Shown: positions 17,522-27,768, counted from the first letter of the stretch. The stretch is 64,000 bases of DNA from Chryseobacterium taeanense (GCF_900099685.1 NZ_FNDW01000001.1:248001-312000); one strand, 5' to 3'. Numbers and translations: made by a program. Notes: a model not told the origin generated them from the letters alone.

Positions 17522-18718
17522 CTAATGGAAATTCGAGTTTGCAGTAATGTTTAGATAGTCCGTGAGAACTTTCATCTGATCTTTATTTCCTTTCTTTATT
17601 CTTCGTTTGCGACTCACCAGTTTATCATAGATTTTATTGATCGTTCTCTTGACAATCGGGAAAGCTTTTCTGTTATTTACTTCAGGAATCTGAAGCCTTT
17701 TGCATACCTCGTCATCCAGCAAAAACCAGGTGCAGCATATGTGCAGATATCGAAGGTTTCTTCTTTGAAATCTATATTTTAAAATCGGATTTTCCAATGA
17801 TTCGTTCAGTAACGAATGTGCTAAAAGTACAGAATCTTTATCCGCCGGAGGTTGAATGGAAGTCCACAGATAAAAAAATTCTGTAGCTTGTTTTTTATTT
17901 TCAGGTAAAAGGTTTTCCGGAATTCCTAATAGATATCCTACATATTTCCAGAGATGAAAAAGGCCGTCTTCTTCTTGCTTAGAAAAAGTATTACCCAGCT
18001 TATGAAGGCTGTGCAGAAAAACCAAGCTGAATCCAATATACGTTGCCATCATATCCCAGGAATTGATGGGCTCTCCCCAATTCTCCGTATCCCAGTTTTT
18101 ATAATGTTTTCTGATGGAGAGTCTTGCGTAAGAATGAATCAATCTTGTTTTAATGGCAAATTCATACCCTTTTTGATGAAGTTCCAATGCGTTATACCTC
18201 GTTGTGTTCACCCAGAAATCGAGTGTTTCCGAAAGTCTCTTTGCCGCTCCTTTTTTCAAGGCTTCTGTTATAATAAGAGGTTTATTGAGATACGCAAAAT
18301 CATAACCTCCCATCAGGCAATAATCTCGAAGAGAAATCAGGGAATCCAGATTGACTCTCATGCAAAGCTCGGCACCATTTTTTAATAAATCATAATCCAG
18401 CCAGTCAGGAATTTTTTGTGTTTGAAGAAACAACTTTTTTACACTTTCGGGAACTTCATCACTTTCAGAAACTCCGTTACGAATGTAGCTTTCAATTTCT
18501 CTCGATGCCTCGTGAAATTTTTTGGTTAGATAAATATCCTTCACAACCTGATCTCCGACTTCGTCAACATGATAAAAATAAGGTGAGAATTTTTCGAAAT
18601 CTTTAAAGCTAACTTCTGCTCCGGAAAACCTGATAAGCTGGCTTCCATTACCTTTTGTCCAGAAGTCTTTAAAATGCGGAGAATCTTTAAAACGTGGTTG
18701 TAAATTCGAACTGTTCAT
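17522..18718 (-). CDS. Oxygenase MpaB/rubber-oxygenase-like family protein (DUF2236)
   Basis: A 398-residue all-helical protein of the MpaB/Lcp family, which use a b-type heme. The conserved core is RLIHSYARLSIRK with the expected His and Arg, preceded by RYNALELHQKGYE and followed by INSWDMMATYIGFSLVFLHS. It is predicted to carry out oxidative cleavage of a hydrophobic substrate that I cannot name. A longer frame starts at ATG 18751, but that start lies in promoter-like DNA (TACTTTTA) and ATG 18718 gives the natural N-terminus MNSSNLQPRFKD. No helper genes are adjacent. Family call good, substrate unknown. Confidence 0.75.
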   Translation of the reverse strand: MNSSNLQPRFKDSPHFKDFWTKGNGSQLIRFSGAEVSFKDFEKFSPYFYHVDEVGDQVVKDIYLTKKFHEASREIESYIRNGVSESDEVPESVKKLFLQTQKIPDWLDYDLLKNGAELCMRVNLDSLISLRDYCLMGGYDFAYLNKPLIITEALKKGAAKRLSETLDFWVNTTRYNALELHQKGYEFAIKTRLIHSYARLSIRKHYKNWDTENWGEPINSWDMMATYIGFSLVFLHSLHKLGNTFSKQEEDGLFHLWKYVGYLLGIPENLLPENKKQATEFFYLWTSIQPPADKDSVLLAHSLLNESLENPILKYRFQRRNLRYLHICCTWFLLDDEVCKRLQIPEVNNRKAFPIVKRTINKIYDKLVSRKRRIKKGNKDQMKVLTDYLNITANSNFH

Positions 18719-18942
18719 TAGTAATAAAAGTACAAGTTTTACGCCGAACATAGAAGATGAGATTTGTCATTTATCAACATTAAAATACTACAAACGGGTA
18801 ATTTCTTCGTGTTTATGAAATTTGAAAATTTGTATACAATTATGATATGAAGATCAATCTCAGTAACTGTGTTTTTTGCAGTTCTGATTTTTGCGCTATC
18901 TATTTTCATTCTTAAAGCTTCTAACCCTTAAAATAAATAATT

Positions 18943-20925
18943 ATGAAAACGAGAATTTTATTACTTATTATAGTAGCAACTATTATTAGTGGTTGTAAAT
19001 CTAAGCATAATGTTGATTCTGAAGTAAATAGGCGTGTTAATTTTAAGAGAACAAATACCTATGAGGTGGAATATGATTTTCAAACCGGAAAATTTAGAAG
19101 AAATAATAATCAATTGAAAGTGGATAATCCTGTTGTTTTTAAAATAGATAATATCAACAGTTTGGCATATGATGTAAAAATAAAGTGTAAGGATTCTATT
19201 TTAGCTTCAAGTTTTACAGATATATGGCCTAATTTAATTTCTGAGAAGGAGGGATCTCCTGCATCTGAACAGAATAATAGCAGTGTAGTAAATGTGACAC
19301 AAAAAAAAGAAAATGTACACTTTTCTTCAAATGACGTTTCAGATAAAGTAACAGCCACAGAAAATAATCAAACAAAAAGTAAACAATTGAAAGAAGAGGT
19401 TGTAAGGGAAGTAGAATCTATTTCGAAACTGGAAATGTTTATTAAACAACAAATAGACATAGAAAAAGCTTTGGAGAGTTCAAAAAAAGAACTCGACACA
19501 CTACAGAGAAAGATTCAAGAAGCAGAACATGTCAAAGTAACAATCAATCAGGAGATAAATGAAATAGATAGAAAAATTAAACAACTTGAAAACGAAATAA
19601 ATTTAGAAAAGGATAATGAGAAAAAGGAAAAATTGTATAGTAGTAGAGATGATTTAAAAAAAAGTAAACAAGAACAAGTTCAGAAATTAGAAAAATCAGA
19701 TTATGATATAAAGCTAGCAACCAAAAAAATTGTGAACTTAAATATTCAAAAGTTAGAAACGAATTATAAAGAAACAGTCGATAATGTTAAGAAATATAGT
19801 GATATAAAAAATGATTATTTGAAAAAATTTGCTAATGACAGTGAAAAATTCATTAAAACTTACGGAAGTATTGAGGATATATACAATAAATCATTGAAAT
19901 TGATTGCTTATCAAAAAGAAACAATGGATATTTCACAAAATCCCAGATTAACTTTCTCATTATATGATTCAATATATAAAATAAAATTGCAGGAAATTTT
20001 CTCGAAATTGGACGGATTAGAGGTAGATGTTCGAGCGTTTGAACATAATTATAATGAGCTTCAAAAACTTTATAGTTATGCAAAATATAATCCTTCACTT
20101 GATGATGTTCTTAATGATGTAGGTCAAACAAAATTATATGCTTATATAGATGATTTGAAATTAATTTCAGATAAAATGAATGAAAATTTTAAAGTGAATG
20201 ATTTTGAGCAAATGATCACCTATTTAAAGCAGGTAATACCATTATTGGAAAAAAAGGAAACTTATAGTATTGTTTCAAGTTCTATACAACCAATGAATGA
20301 TGTAGCGGTTTTTGAAATTGACATAAAAAAAAGAAACAATAAAAGTATTGGAGAATTGTATCAGGAACGAAAGTTTAGACATAAGGAATTTACTTACGGG
20401 GGAACTCGCTTTGATTTAGGTATTGGATTATCTGGCGCTTGGTTTCCCAATGTAAAGGTATTTGAGTTTGAATCCCGTAATATTGAAGAAAAAGATAATA
20501 GCGGAAATATCATTAAATCAGCACCCGGAGCTTTTATTTATTTGAAATCCAATCAATTATATTCGCCGTCTTTAGTGGGGATGTTTACGTTAAGTCACAG
20601 GAGTACCCACTATATCACATTCGGGGCAAGTGCTGGAATGGGTGTCGAATTTAAACAGGATAAATTGCAGTTGAACAGTTTTTTTGTTGGACCGAGTGTT
20701 ATTTTAGGAAAATACGACAGAATTGTAATTACAGCTGGAATTTTGATGAAAGAAGTGGATATATTGAAAAAGGGATATGAAATAGGAGAAGCATATGAAA
20801 GTAAAAATAATGGTGTCGATTTTCTAACTAAAGAATATAGAGCCGGCGGGTTTTTATCTCTTACTTACAATCTCACAAAAGGGGTTAGAGATAATGTGAA
20901 ATATTTAAGAGCACTAACTAAATAG
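18943..20925 (+). CDS. Large lipoprotein with coiled coil and C-terminal barrel-like domain, unknown function
   Basis: A 660-residue protein I do not recognise. It starts with a lipoprotein signal (ISGCKSK, Cys at about residue 18), then a short beta-rich part, a long Lys/Glu-rich coiled coil (about 145-290) and a helical middle (about 290-440). The C-terminal ~180 residues look like outer-membrane beta strands (FDLGIGLSGAWFPNVKVFEF, YITFGASAGMGVEF, AGGFLSLTYNLTKG). The gene is visibly more AT-rich than its neighbours, with AAA and TTA codons dominant, suggesting transfer or a fast-evolving accessory gene. It stands alone between the MpaB gene and gapA and ends at a strong hairpin. Confidence 0.8.
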   Translation: MKTRILLLIIVATIISGCKSKHNVDSEVNRRVNFKRTNTYEVEYDFQTGKFRRNNNQLKVDNPVVFKIDNINSLAYDVKIKCKDSILASSFTDIWPNLISEKEGSPASEQNNSSVVNVTQKKENVHFSSNDVSDKVTATENNQTKSKQLKEEVVREVESISKLEMFIKQQIDIEKALESSKKELDTLQRKIQEAEHVKVTINQEINEIDRKIKQLENEINLEKDNEKKEKLYSSRDDLKKSKQEQVQKLEKSDYDIKLATKKIVNLNIQKLETNYKETVDNVKKYSDIKNDYLKKFANDSEKFIKTYGSIEDIYNKSLKLIAYQKETMDISQNPRLTFSLYDSIYKIKLQEIFSKLDGLEVDVRAFEHNYNELQKLYSYAKYNPSLDDVLNDVGQTKLYAYIDDLKLISDKMNENFKVNDFEQMITYLKQVIPLLEKKETYSIVSSSIQPMNDVAVFEIDIKKRNNKSIGELYQERKFRHKEFTYGGTRFDLGIGLSGAWFPNVKVFEFESRNIEEKDNSGNIIKSAPGAFIYLKSNQLYSPSLVGMFTLSHRSTHYITFGASAGMGVEFKQDKLQLNSFFVGPSVILGKYDRIVITAGILMKEVDILKKGYEIGEAYESKNNGVDFLTKEYRAGGFLSLTYNLTKGVRDNVKYLRALTK

Positions 20926-20930
20926 ATAAT

Positions 20931-20965
20931 AAAAAGCACCTCCTATTTTTTTGGAGGTGCTTTTT
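20931..20965. terminator. Bidirectional 13-bp hairpin terminator
   Basis: AAAAAGCACCTCC and GGAGGTGCTTTTT pair perfectly around a 9-base loop between the convergent lipoprotein gene and gapA. Confidence 0.9.
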
Positions 20966-20985
20966 ATATTTAAGCTCAGACTTTA

Positions 20986-22017
<1,032 letters not shown>

Positions 22018-22025
22018 TTAAAATA

Positions 22026-23012
22026 TTAGATTGCTAAAATTTCTGAAATCAAAAGAAGATCTCTATTGATTTCGTTGTGTTTTTTAATGGCTTCTTCAAT
22101 CGGCGTATAAACCAGATCGTTAGAGCGCATTCCTGCCATTACGTTGGTTTGTCCTTCCATTAAGCCTGTTACCGCTCCATAACCCAGTCTGCTTGCCAGA
22201 ACTCTGTCTGCACAGCTTGGAGAACCTCCTCTTTGGATATGTCCTAAAATGGCAACCCGAATGTCATAATCAGGAAATTCTTTCTTCGTTTTTTCAGCTA
22301 ATTCATAAATGTTTGCTAATTTTTCTCCCTCCGCTACAACAACAATGCTTGATGCTTTTCCTGTTTTTTCAGCATTTCTGAAATTAGTGAAAAGCTCATC
22401 AATACTGTCTTTTCTCTCAGGAATTAGAATATCCAAAGCACCGGCAGCCAATCCACTGTTTAAAGCAATGAAACCTGCATCACGACCCATTACTTCAACA
22501 AAGAAAACCCTGTTGTGAGAAGTTGCCGTATCACGGATTTTATCAATAGCTTCCATTGCGGTATTCAGGGCAGTGTCATAACCGATTGTATTATCGGTTC
22601 CGAAAATATCGTTATCAATAGTCCCTGGTACACCGATCACTCTGATTCCGAATTCTTCATTAAAGATCTTAGCCCCAGTGAATGTTCCGTCTCCGCCGAT
22701 ACATACCAATCCGTCAATGCCCAGTTTTAAGCAATGGTCATAGGCTTTCTGGCGTCCTTCTTTGGTTCTAAATTCCATGGATCTGGCAGATTTCAGAATG
22801 GTTCCGCCCTGATTGATTATATTTTTTACGGAACGGGGACCCATTTTAAGAAAATCTCCGTTTATAAGGCCGTTGTAGCCTTCTCTTACTCCGTAGCATT
22901 CGATATTATAATAATTTGCGGTTCTCACTACCGCCCTTAATGCTGCATTCATACCCGGAGAATCTCCTCCTGAGGTAAGAACTGCAATTTTTTTTACAGC
23001 ACTCTCTTTCAT
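22026..23012 (-). CDS. pfkA: 6-Phosphofructokinase
   Basis: A 328-residue ATP-type PfkA. Motifs: LTSGGDSPGMNAALRAVVR (ATP loop), CIGGDGTFTGA, the catalytic GTIDNDIFGTD with its Asp, the substrate segment VEVMGRDAGFIAL, and LGHIQRGGSPS. It phosphorylates fructose-6-phosphate, the committed step of glycolysis. The Gly after GGDG favours ATP over pyrophosphate as donor. It is first in a pfkA-gapA operon. Confidence 0.97.
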   Translation of the reverse strand: MKESAVKKIAVLTSGGDSPGMNAALRAVVRTANYYNIECYGVREGYNGLINGDFLKMGPRSVKNIINQGGTILKSARSMEFRTKEGRQKAYDHCLKLGIDGLVCIGGDGTFTGAKIFNEEFGIRVIGVPGTIDNDIFGTDNTIGYDTALNTAMEAIDKIRDTATSHNRVFFVEVMGRDAGFIALNSGLAAGALDILIPERKDSIDELFTNFRNAEKTGKASSIVVVAEGEKLANIYELAEKTKKEFPDYDIRVAILGHIQRGGSPSCADRVLASRLGYGAVTGLMEGQTNVMAGMRSNDLVYTPIEEAIKKHNEINRDLLLISEILAI

Positions 23013-23188
23013 CTAGTAAAAAGTTTCGAACACAAATTTACAAAAACAAGTTCAGATAATAATAGTATGTTTATAATAGTTTTGAATATAAGTTATTAAA
23101 AATGTCTAAAATTTGTTGGTTTGAAAAATTATCTCACGACTTGTGATTCAAAATAGTCGATTTGTAAATTATTGTAGATTAAAAAACA

Positions 23189-23947
23189 TTACCACTTTTC
23201 CGTCAAATACTTCCAGTATCTTCTTGGAACATGCTGAATATGCAGTTTCAGATTTTTCCTTTCCACAATATTGGTTTTCGTGAAATAGCGTTGCCATAGC
23301 GTTTGATATCGGGCTTCCTCATCATGGAATTTCTGCTGATATTTATTTAAATCCAATTTTTCATCCGGATAAAAAAAATCACACGTTTCCAAATCGTAAA
23401 GAATACCATAATTTCTTCTCAGATCGTAAATCATCCATTTCTGATCCTGATAACGGTCTTTAAAATGCTTTCTGATCAGCGGCAGCACATTGAAATCCGG
23501 ATCGATTTTGGCGAAGAAAACTTCATCCTGCATTTTTTCAAAACGTACAAATGCTGTCATCCGGTGTCTTTCACGGCTCACGGATTTACAGATTTTGGAA
23601 ATTTTCAAAATATTATTATCGGCATAATTCTGCAAAATATTTTCTTCCGGATATTTTATAGATTGCTTAACGGCTGATAAAATGAGCTGTTCAGATTCCG
23701 GATCTTCTGATAAATATACTTTTAGCAATTCATGAATTCCTCCCTTGCCTATATTTTGTTCCAGCTTATTTAAAACCCTTTCTGCTTTATCATTCTGTGT
23801 AATTACTTCATGGATTTCAGCAAAAATATTTTCCTGGTGAAATCTTTCTCTGCTTACAATTTCTACATTTTTGTAACGATATTCGAAAACTTCAAATATT
23901 GATGTGAAAAGTCCGTCGAAACTTCCGTCGTAGAGTAAGGTGGTCAT
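23189..23947 (-). CDS. TIGR03915-type DNA metabolism/repair protein (DUF4130)
   Basis: A 252-residue protein of the family annotated as a probable DNA metabolism protein and typically encoded next to the radical SAM protein found here at 24628. Recognisable pieces are the start TLLYDGSFDGLFTSIFEVFE, the VSRERHRMTAFVRFEKMQDE core and the aromatic end (RRYWKYLTEKW). In other bacteria it can be fused to a uracil-DNA-glycosylase-like domain, which is absent here. The activity is unproven. It is separated from its usual partner by a ParDE module. Confidence 0.8.
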   Translation of the reverse strand: MTTLLYDGSFDGLFTSIFEVFEYRYKNVEIVSRERFHQENIFAEIHEVITQNDKAERVLNKLEQNIGKGGIHELLKVYLSEDPESEQLILSAVKQSIKYPEENILQNYADNNILKISKICKSVSRERHRMTAFVRFEKMQDEVFFAKIDPDFNVLPLIRKHFKDRYQDQKWMIYDLRRNYGILYDLETCDFFYPDEKLDLNKYQQKFHDEEARYQTLWQRYFTKTNIVERKNLKLHIQHVPRRYWKYLTEKW

Positions 23948-24032
23948 GAGATAATGTATCAGTTTAACAATTTATAAATGTAATAATTTGGAATTTGTAG
24001 TGATTGAAAATTATGTAACATGAAAACAAGGT

Positions 24033-24329
24033 TTAAAAATAATTTGGCAGATCTCTGCTCCCGTGGAGAACTCTGATAATCTGGATTTGTTTATCCAATA
24101 TCCGATAGAAAATGATATGATTATCCTTCGGAAAACTATATAAACCTTCTTTTACTTCATTTCGTGCTTTGCCTGATTCCGGATGTAAAACTAAAATTTT
24201 AAAAACATCTTCAATCTCCAAAAGATATTTTTCAGCTTGGTCAAAACCAAATTGATTCAATGTGAAATCAAAAATATTTTCCAAATCTTGATCCGCAGCT
24301 TCGGATAAGATGTAAGTATTTTCAGACAT
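24033..24329 (-). CDS. parE: Type II toxin, RelE/ParE family
   Basis: A 98-residue toxin: AADQDLENIFDFTLNQFGFD helices, GKARNEVKEGLYSFPKDNHIIFYRI strands and the family end IRVLHGSRDLPNYF. ParE toxins poison gyrase; RelE relatives cleave mRNA. The pairing with a ParD antitoxin favours ParE. ATG 24329 is chosen over an upstream in-frame ATG at 24350, because it overlaps the antitoxin stop by 8 bases (ATGTCTGA), the usual coupled arrangement. Confidence 0.88.
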   Translation of the reverse strand: MSENTYILSEAADQDLENIFDFTLNQFGFDQAEKYLLEIEDVFKILVLHPESGKARNEVKEGLYSFPKDNHIIFYRILDKQIQIIRVLHGSRDLPNYF

Positions 24330-24552
24330 TATTTTTCTTCTTAGCAGCAATAATGTCCTTTATCGATCGGGAACTTGTATTGTTATTCCAGCCTTTTTCA
24401 ATTTCAGCTTTTAGGTCTTCAATAACTCGATGACGATAAACTTCGTGAAGCCGTAATGCATCTCGCACTACTTCACTCGCATTTTGAAAATCTCCAGATT
24501 TTATTTGCTCCGCAATATAATCTTCCTGTTTTTTTGTAAAACTGACATTCAT
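24322..24552 (-). CDS. parD: ParD-family antitoxin
   Basis: A 76-residue ribbon-helix-helix protein: VSFTKKQEDYIAEQIKSG, then NASEVVRDALRLHE, and a charged C-terminal helix that should wrap the toxin. It precedes and overlaps parE. It should repress its own promoter; a 15-base palindrome sits over the -7 element just upstream. Confidence 0.9.
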   Translation of the reverse strand: MNVSFTKKQEDYIAEQIKSGDFQNASEVVRDALRLHEVYRHRVIEDLKAEIEKGWNNNTSSRSIKDIIAAKKKNNV

Positions 24553-24587
24553 TGTTAATTCTTTGTATAAAATTACAAATTACATCC

Positions 24588-24603
24588 ATATTTGGCAAAT
24601 ATA
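24588..24603 (-). promoter_or_regulatory. parDE -7 element overlapped by a palindromic operator
   Basis: The minus strand reads TATATTTG at 24596-24603, and ATATTTG-G-CAAATAT (24588-24602) forms a 7+1+7 palindrome over it. RHH antitoxins bind such short palindromes, so autoregulation here is a reasonable inference. Confidence 0.4.
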
Positions 24604-24627
24604 GACATATTGAAATTAATTCTAATA

Positions 24628-25887
24628 TTAAAACAATGTCAACTGTTGCGAAAACTGATTATGAAACTTGGAAGAACTTCCGCCGATTAATAATTTCTTC
24701 AAATTTTTATCAGTAAGATATTTTAAATAAGCATTTCCGGCATTGAAATCAATGAAATATTTTGCGCGATTTACAGCGGCACCAAGCTTTTTTAAATGAT
24801 CTATATTCAAAACCTGAAAGCGTCTTGCGCTCACAATTTTTTGCGCTGTTTTCACGCCAATTCCCGGAATTCTTAAAATCATCTGGTAATCCGCGGTCTG
24901 CAAATTAACAGGGAACTGATCCAAATGTCTCAGAGCCCAGCTCATTTTAGGATCGACCTCCAAATCCAGGAAAGGCATACCCGGATCAAGAATTTCTTCA
25001 GCTTTAAAGCCGTAAAAACGCATCAGCCAATCCGATTGATAAAGGCGGTTTTCACGAAGCATAGGAACTTCCGTCGTTAATGAGGGTAATCTTTTGTCTT
25101 CCAAAACCGGAACATACCCGGAATAATAAACCCTTTTCAGACTGAAATTTTTATAAAAATGATCCGCAACTTTAATGATTTGAAGGTCGTTTTCATTCGT
25201 AGCTCCCACAATCATTTGGGTCGATTGTCCTGCCGGAGCAAACTTTGGCGTTTTTCTGAAAATTTTCTTTTCATCTTTATATTGTGCAATTCCGTTTTGG
25301 ATATATTTCATGGGATTCAGCATATCCTGACGGTTTTTTTCAGGCGCAAGCAATTTGAGCCCGCTTTCTGTTGGAATCTCGAGATTAATTGATAATCGGT
25401 CGGCATACAAAGCCGCTTCCTGCATAAGTTCATCACTTGCCCCGGGAATCGATTTTAAATGAATATATCCGTTAAAATTCTCTTCAAGACGAAGCTTTTT
25501 CGCAACACGAACCAATCGTTCCATTGTCGTATCAGCATTTTTGAAAATTCCGGAGCTTAAAAATAATCCTTCAATATAATTTCTGCGGTAAAAATTGATC
25601 GTTAAATCAACAACTTCCTCCACCGTGAAAGCGGCTCTTTTGATATCATTTGAACTTCGCGAAACACAATAGGCGCAATCATAAATACAATGATTCGTCA
25701 ACAGAATCTTTAGAAGAGAAACACATCGGCCGTCTTCTGTGTAGGTGTGGCAGATCCCGCTTGCAGAACTGTCTCCTAAAGCACCTTTTCTATTCTTTCT
25801 TGATCCTCCGCTGGATGAGCAGGAAACATCATATTTCGCTGCATCCGCAAGGATTTCAAGCTTTTCTTTTAGACGGTCAAAATTCAT
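24628..25887 (-). CDS. Radical SAM protein, putative DNA modification/repair (TIGR03916 type)
   Basis: A 419-residue protein. The radical-SAM cluster motif CIYDCAYC is at about residues 74-81, after an extra Cys-rich start (YDVSCSSSGGSRKNRKG). The C-terminal part has a helix-hairpin-helix (RIPGIGVKTAQKIVSARR) that should bind DNA. The family is named putative DNA modification/repair radical SAM protein and normally travels with the TIGR03915 protein (here at 23189). The chemistry is not known. It has its own full promoter; the parDE genes follow 75 bases later. Confidence 0.88.
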   Translation of the reverse strand: MNFDRLKEKLEILADAAKYDVSCSSSGGSRKNRKGALGDSSASGICHTYTEDGRCVSLLKILLTNHCIYDCAYCVSRSSNDIKRAAFTVEEVVDLTINFYRRNYIEGLFLSSGIFKNADTTMERLVRVAKKLRLEENFNGYIHLKSIPGASDELMQEAALYADRLSINLEIPTESGLKLLAPEKNRQDMLNPMKYIQNGIAQYKDEKKIFRKTPKFAPAGQSTQMIVGATNENDLQIIKVADHFYKNFSLKRVYYSGYVPVLEDKRLPSLTTEVPMLRENRLYQSDWLMRFYGFKAEEILDPGMPFLDLEVDPKMSWALRHLDQFPVNLQTADYQMILRIPGIGVKTAQKIVSARRFQVLNIDHLKKLGAAVNRAKYFIDFNAGNAYLKYLTDKNLKKLLIGGSSSKFHNQFSQQLTLF

Positions 25888-25928
25888 ATTTCAATTGAAA
25901 TTAGATATTTACATGATAGTTTTCTGCT

Positions 25929-25959
25929 CAAATTTAGTTCCAAAATTGATAAAAGTCAA
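25929..25959 (-). promoter_or_regulatory. Promoter of the radical SAM gene
   Basis: On the minus strand TTG (25957-25959), 20 bases, then TAAATTTG (25929-25936), 41 bases ahead of the ATG. Confidence 0.6.
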
Positions 25960-26031
25960 CCTTTTTTCATTGATGTTATCAACAGTTTAAAGTGGCAAAA
26001 TTAGTATATTTACGCTCATTAAATTTATGCT

Positions 26032-27363
26032 ATGAATCATAAACCCGTTGAAGGTTTTTCCAAATTAACGAAACAGGGAAAAATCGACTGGCTCGTAAAT
26101 GAGTATCTTGAAGGAAACGAAGAATATCAGAATATATTAAATCAATACTGGAACGATAATGCTGATTTGCAGAAACTTCATGATGAGTTTTCTGAAAATA
26201 CAATTTCCAATTTCTATATGCCGTATGGAATTGCGCCGAATTTCCTGATCGATGGGAAATTATTTGCTCTTCCAATGGCTGTTGAAGAAAGTTCTGTTGT
26301 AGCCGCTGCTTCAAAAGCTGCCAAGTTCTGGTTGGATAAAGGTGGTTTTAAAACGACTATTATCAACAACGAAAAGCTGGGACACACACATTTTATTTTT
26401 AATGTTGAATCTCATAAACTGCTGCATTTTTTCAATTTTAGTTTAAAGAAAAAATTATTGGAATCTACAGAAGATATTACGGCTAATATGAGAAAACGTG
26501 GCGGGGGAATTTTAGATATAAAATTGATTGATAAAACTTCCGAAATGCCCAACTATTACCAGCTTAAAGCAAGTTTTGATACGGTAGATTCAATGGGTGC
26601 GAATTTTATTAATTCTTGTCTTGAACAATTTGGGAAAACGTTAAAACAGGAAGTGGCAATCAGTGAGGATTTTAGTCAGGAAGAGAAAAACTCTCTACAG
26701 ATTGTGATGAATATCCTTTCTAATTTTACGCCGGATTGTATCGTAAGAGCTGAGGTTTCATGTAAAATTGAAGATCTGAAAGATGACAGTGGAATTTCCA
26801 ATGAAGAATTTGCCTGGAAATTTAAACAGGCCGTTACCATTGCTGAAATTGAACCTTTCCGCGCAACGACTCACAATAAAGGAATTATGAATGGAGTAGA
26901 TGCTGTAGTCATTGCCACCGGAAACGACTTCAGGGCAACAGAAGCCTGTGCGCACGCGTATGCAGCGAGAAACGGGAAATATTCTTCTCTTACACATTGT
27001 ACCATTGATAACGGGATTTTCAGATTCTGGATCGACCTTCCGATTTCTGTTGGAGTTGTCGGTGGATTAACCAATCTTCATCCTCTGGTAAAATTCTCGC
27101 TGGCACTTTTAGGGAAACCTTCGGCTCAGGAATTAATGAGTGTTTTAGCTGTTTCCGGTCTTGCTCAGAATTTTGGTGCATTACGTTCGCTGGTAACTAC
27201 TGGAATCCAGAAAGGTCACATGAAAATGCATTTGCTGAATATTTTAAACCAAATGGGAGCTACGGAAGAGGAAAAAGAGCATTTTGTGACATATTTTAAA
27301 GATAAAACGGTGAGCCATCATGAGGTGATTTATGAGTTTAACCGATTGAGAGGTAATAATTAA
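26032..27363 (+). CDS. mvaA: Hydroxymethylglutaryl-CoA reductase, class II
   Basis: A 443-residue class II (bacterial-type) HMG-CoA reductase. The catalytic Glu is in PMAVEESSVVAAAS (about residue 85), Lys in RATTHNKGIMNGVDAV, Asp in the IATGNDFRATEACAHAYA segment, and His near the C-terminus in KGHMKMHLLNIL. DSMGANFINSCLEQ corresponds to the dinucleotide region. It makes mevalonate for isoprenoid synthesis, as expected in Flavobacteriia, which use the mevalonate pathway. A DUF423 gene follows 11 bases later. Direction (synthesis rather than breakdown) is inferred from the clade. Confidence 0.93.
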   Translation: MNHKPVEGFSKLTKQGKIDWLVNEYLEGNEEYQNILNQYWNDNADLQKLHDEFSENTISNFYMPYGIAPNFLIDGKLFALPMAVEESSVVAAASKAAKFWLDKGGFKTTIINNEKLGHTHFIFNVESHKLLHFFNFSLKKKLLESTEDITANMRKRGGGILDIKLIDKTSEMPNYYQLKASFDTVDSMGANFINSCLEQFGKTLKQEVAISEDFSQEEKNSLQIVMNILSNFTPDCIVRAEVSCKIEDLKDDSGISNEEFAWKFKQAVTIAEIEPFRATTHNKGIMNGVDAVVIATGNDFRATEACAHAYAARNGKYSSLTHCTIDNGIFRFWIDLPISVGVVGGLTNLHPLVKFSLALLGKPSAQELMSVLAVSGLAQNFGALRSLVTTGIQKGHMKMHLLNILNQMGATEEEKEHFVTYFKDKTVSHHEVIYEFNRLRGNN

Positions 27364-27374
27364 TAATAAAATAA

Positions 27375-27761
27375 ATGAAAACAATTACTTTAGTCTTTGG
27401 TGCCGTTTACGGAATGCTTTCCGTGATTTTGGGTGCATTCGGCGCGCACGCTTTAAAGAAAATTTTGTCTGTGGAAAGACTGGAAAGTTTTGAAACCGGA
27501 GTACGATATCAGATGTACGCTGCATTTTTCTTACTGATTGTTGGTTATATTTTAAAGTTTGACACTTCTTCACAAAAATGGATTTCCATTTTGATGATCG
27601 CTGGAACAATGCTTTTTTCTTTCAGTATTTATGGTTTGAGCATGCAGGATTATTTCGGGATGAATCTGAAGTTTCTCGGGCCAATCACTCCGCTGGGAGG
27701 TTTACTGATGATCGTAAGCTGGGCATTGCTGATTTTTTATGTTGCTAAAAATAGAATTTAA
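27375..27761 (+). CDS. DUF423 family small membrane protein
   Basis: A 128-residue inner-membrane protein with four predicted helices. The N-terminal signature GMLSVILGAFGAHALKK and the central FETGVRYQMYAAFFLLIVG are typical of DUF423/YgdD. Function is unknown in all members. Probably co-transcribed with the HMG-CoA reductase, though no functional link is known. Confidence 0.9.
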   Translation: MKTITLVFGAVYGMLSVILGAFGAHALKKILSVERLESFETGVRYQMYAAFFLLIVGYILKFDTSSQKWISILMIAGTMLFSFSIYGLSMQDYFGMNLKFLGPITPLGGLLMIVSWALLIFYVAKNRI

Positions 27762-27768
27762 ATAAAAT

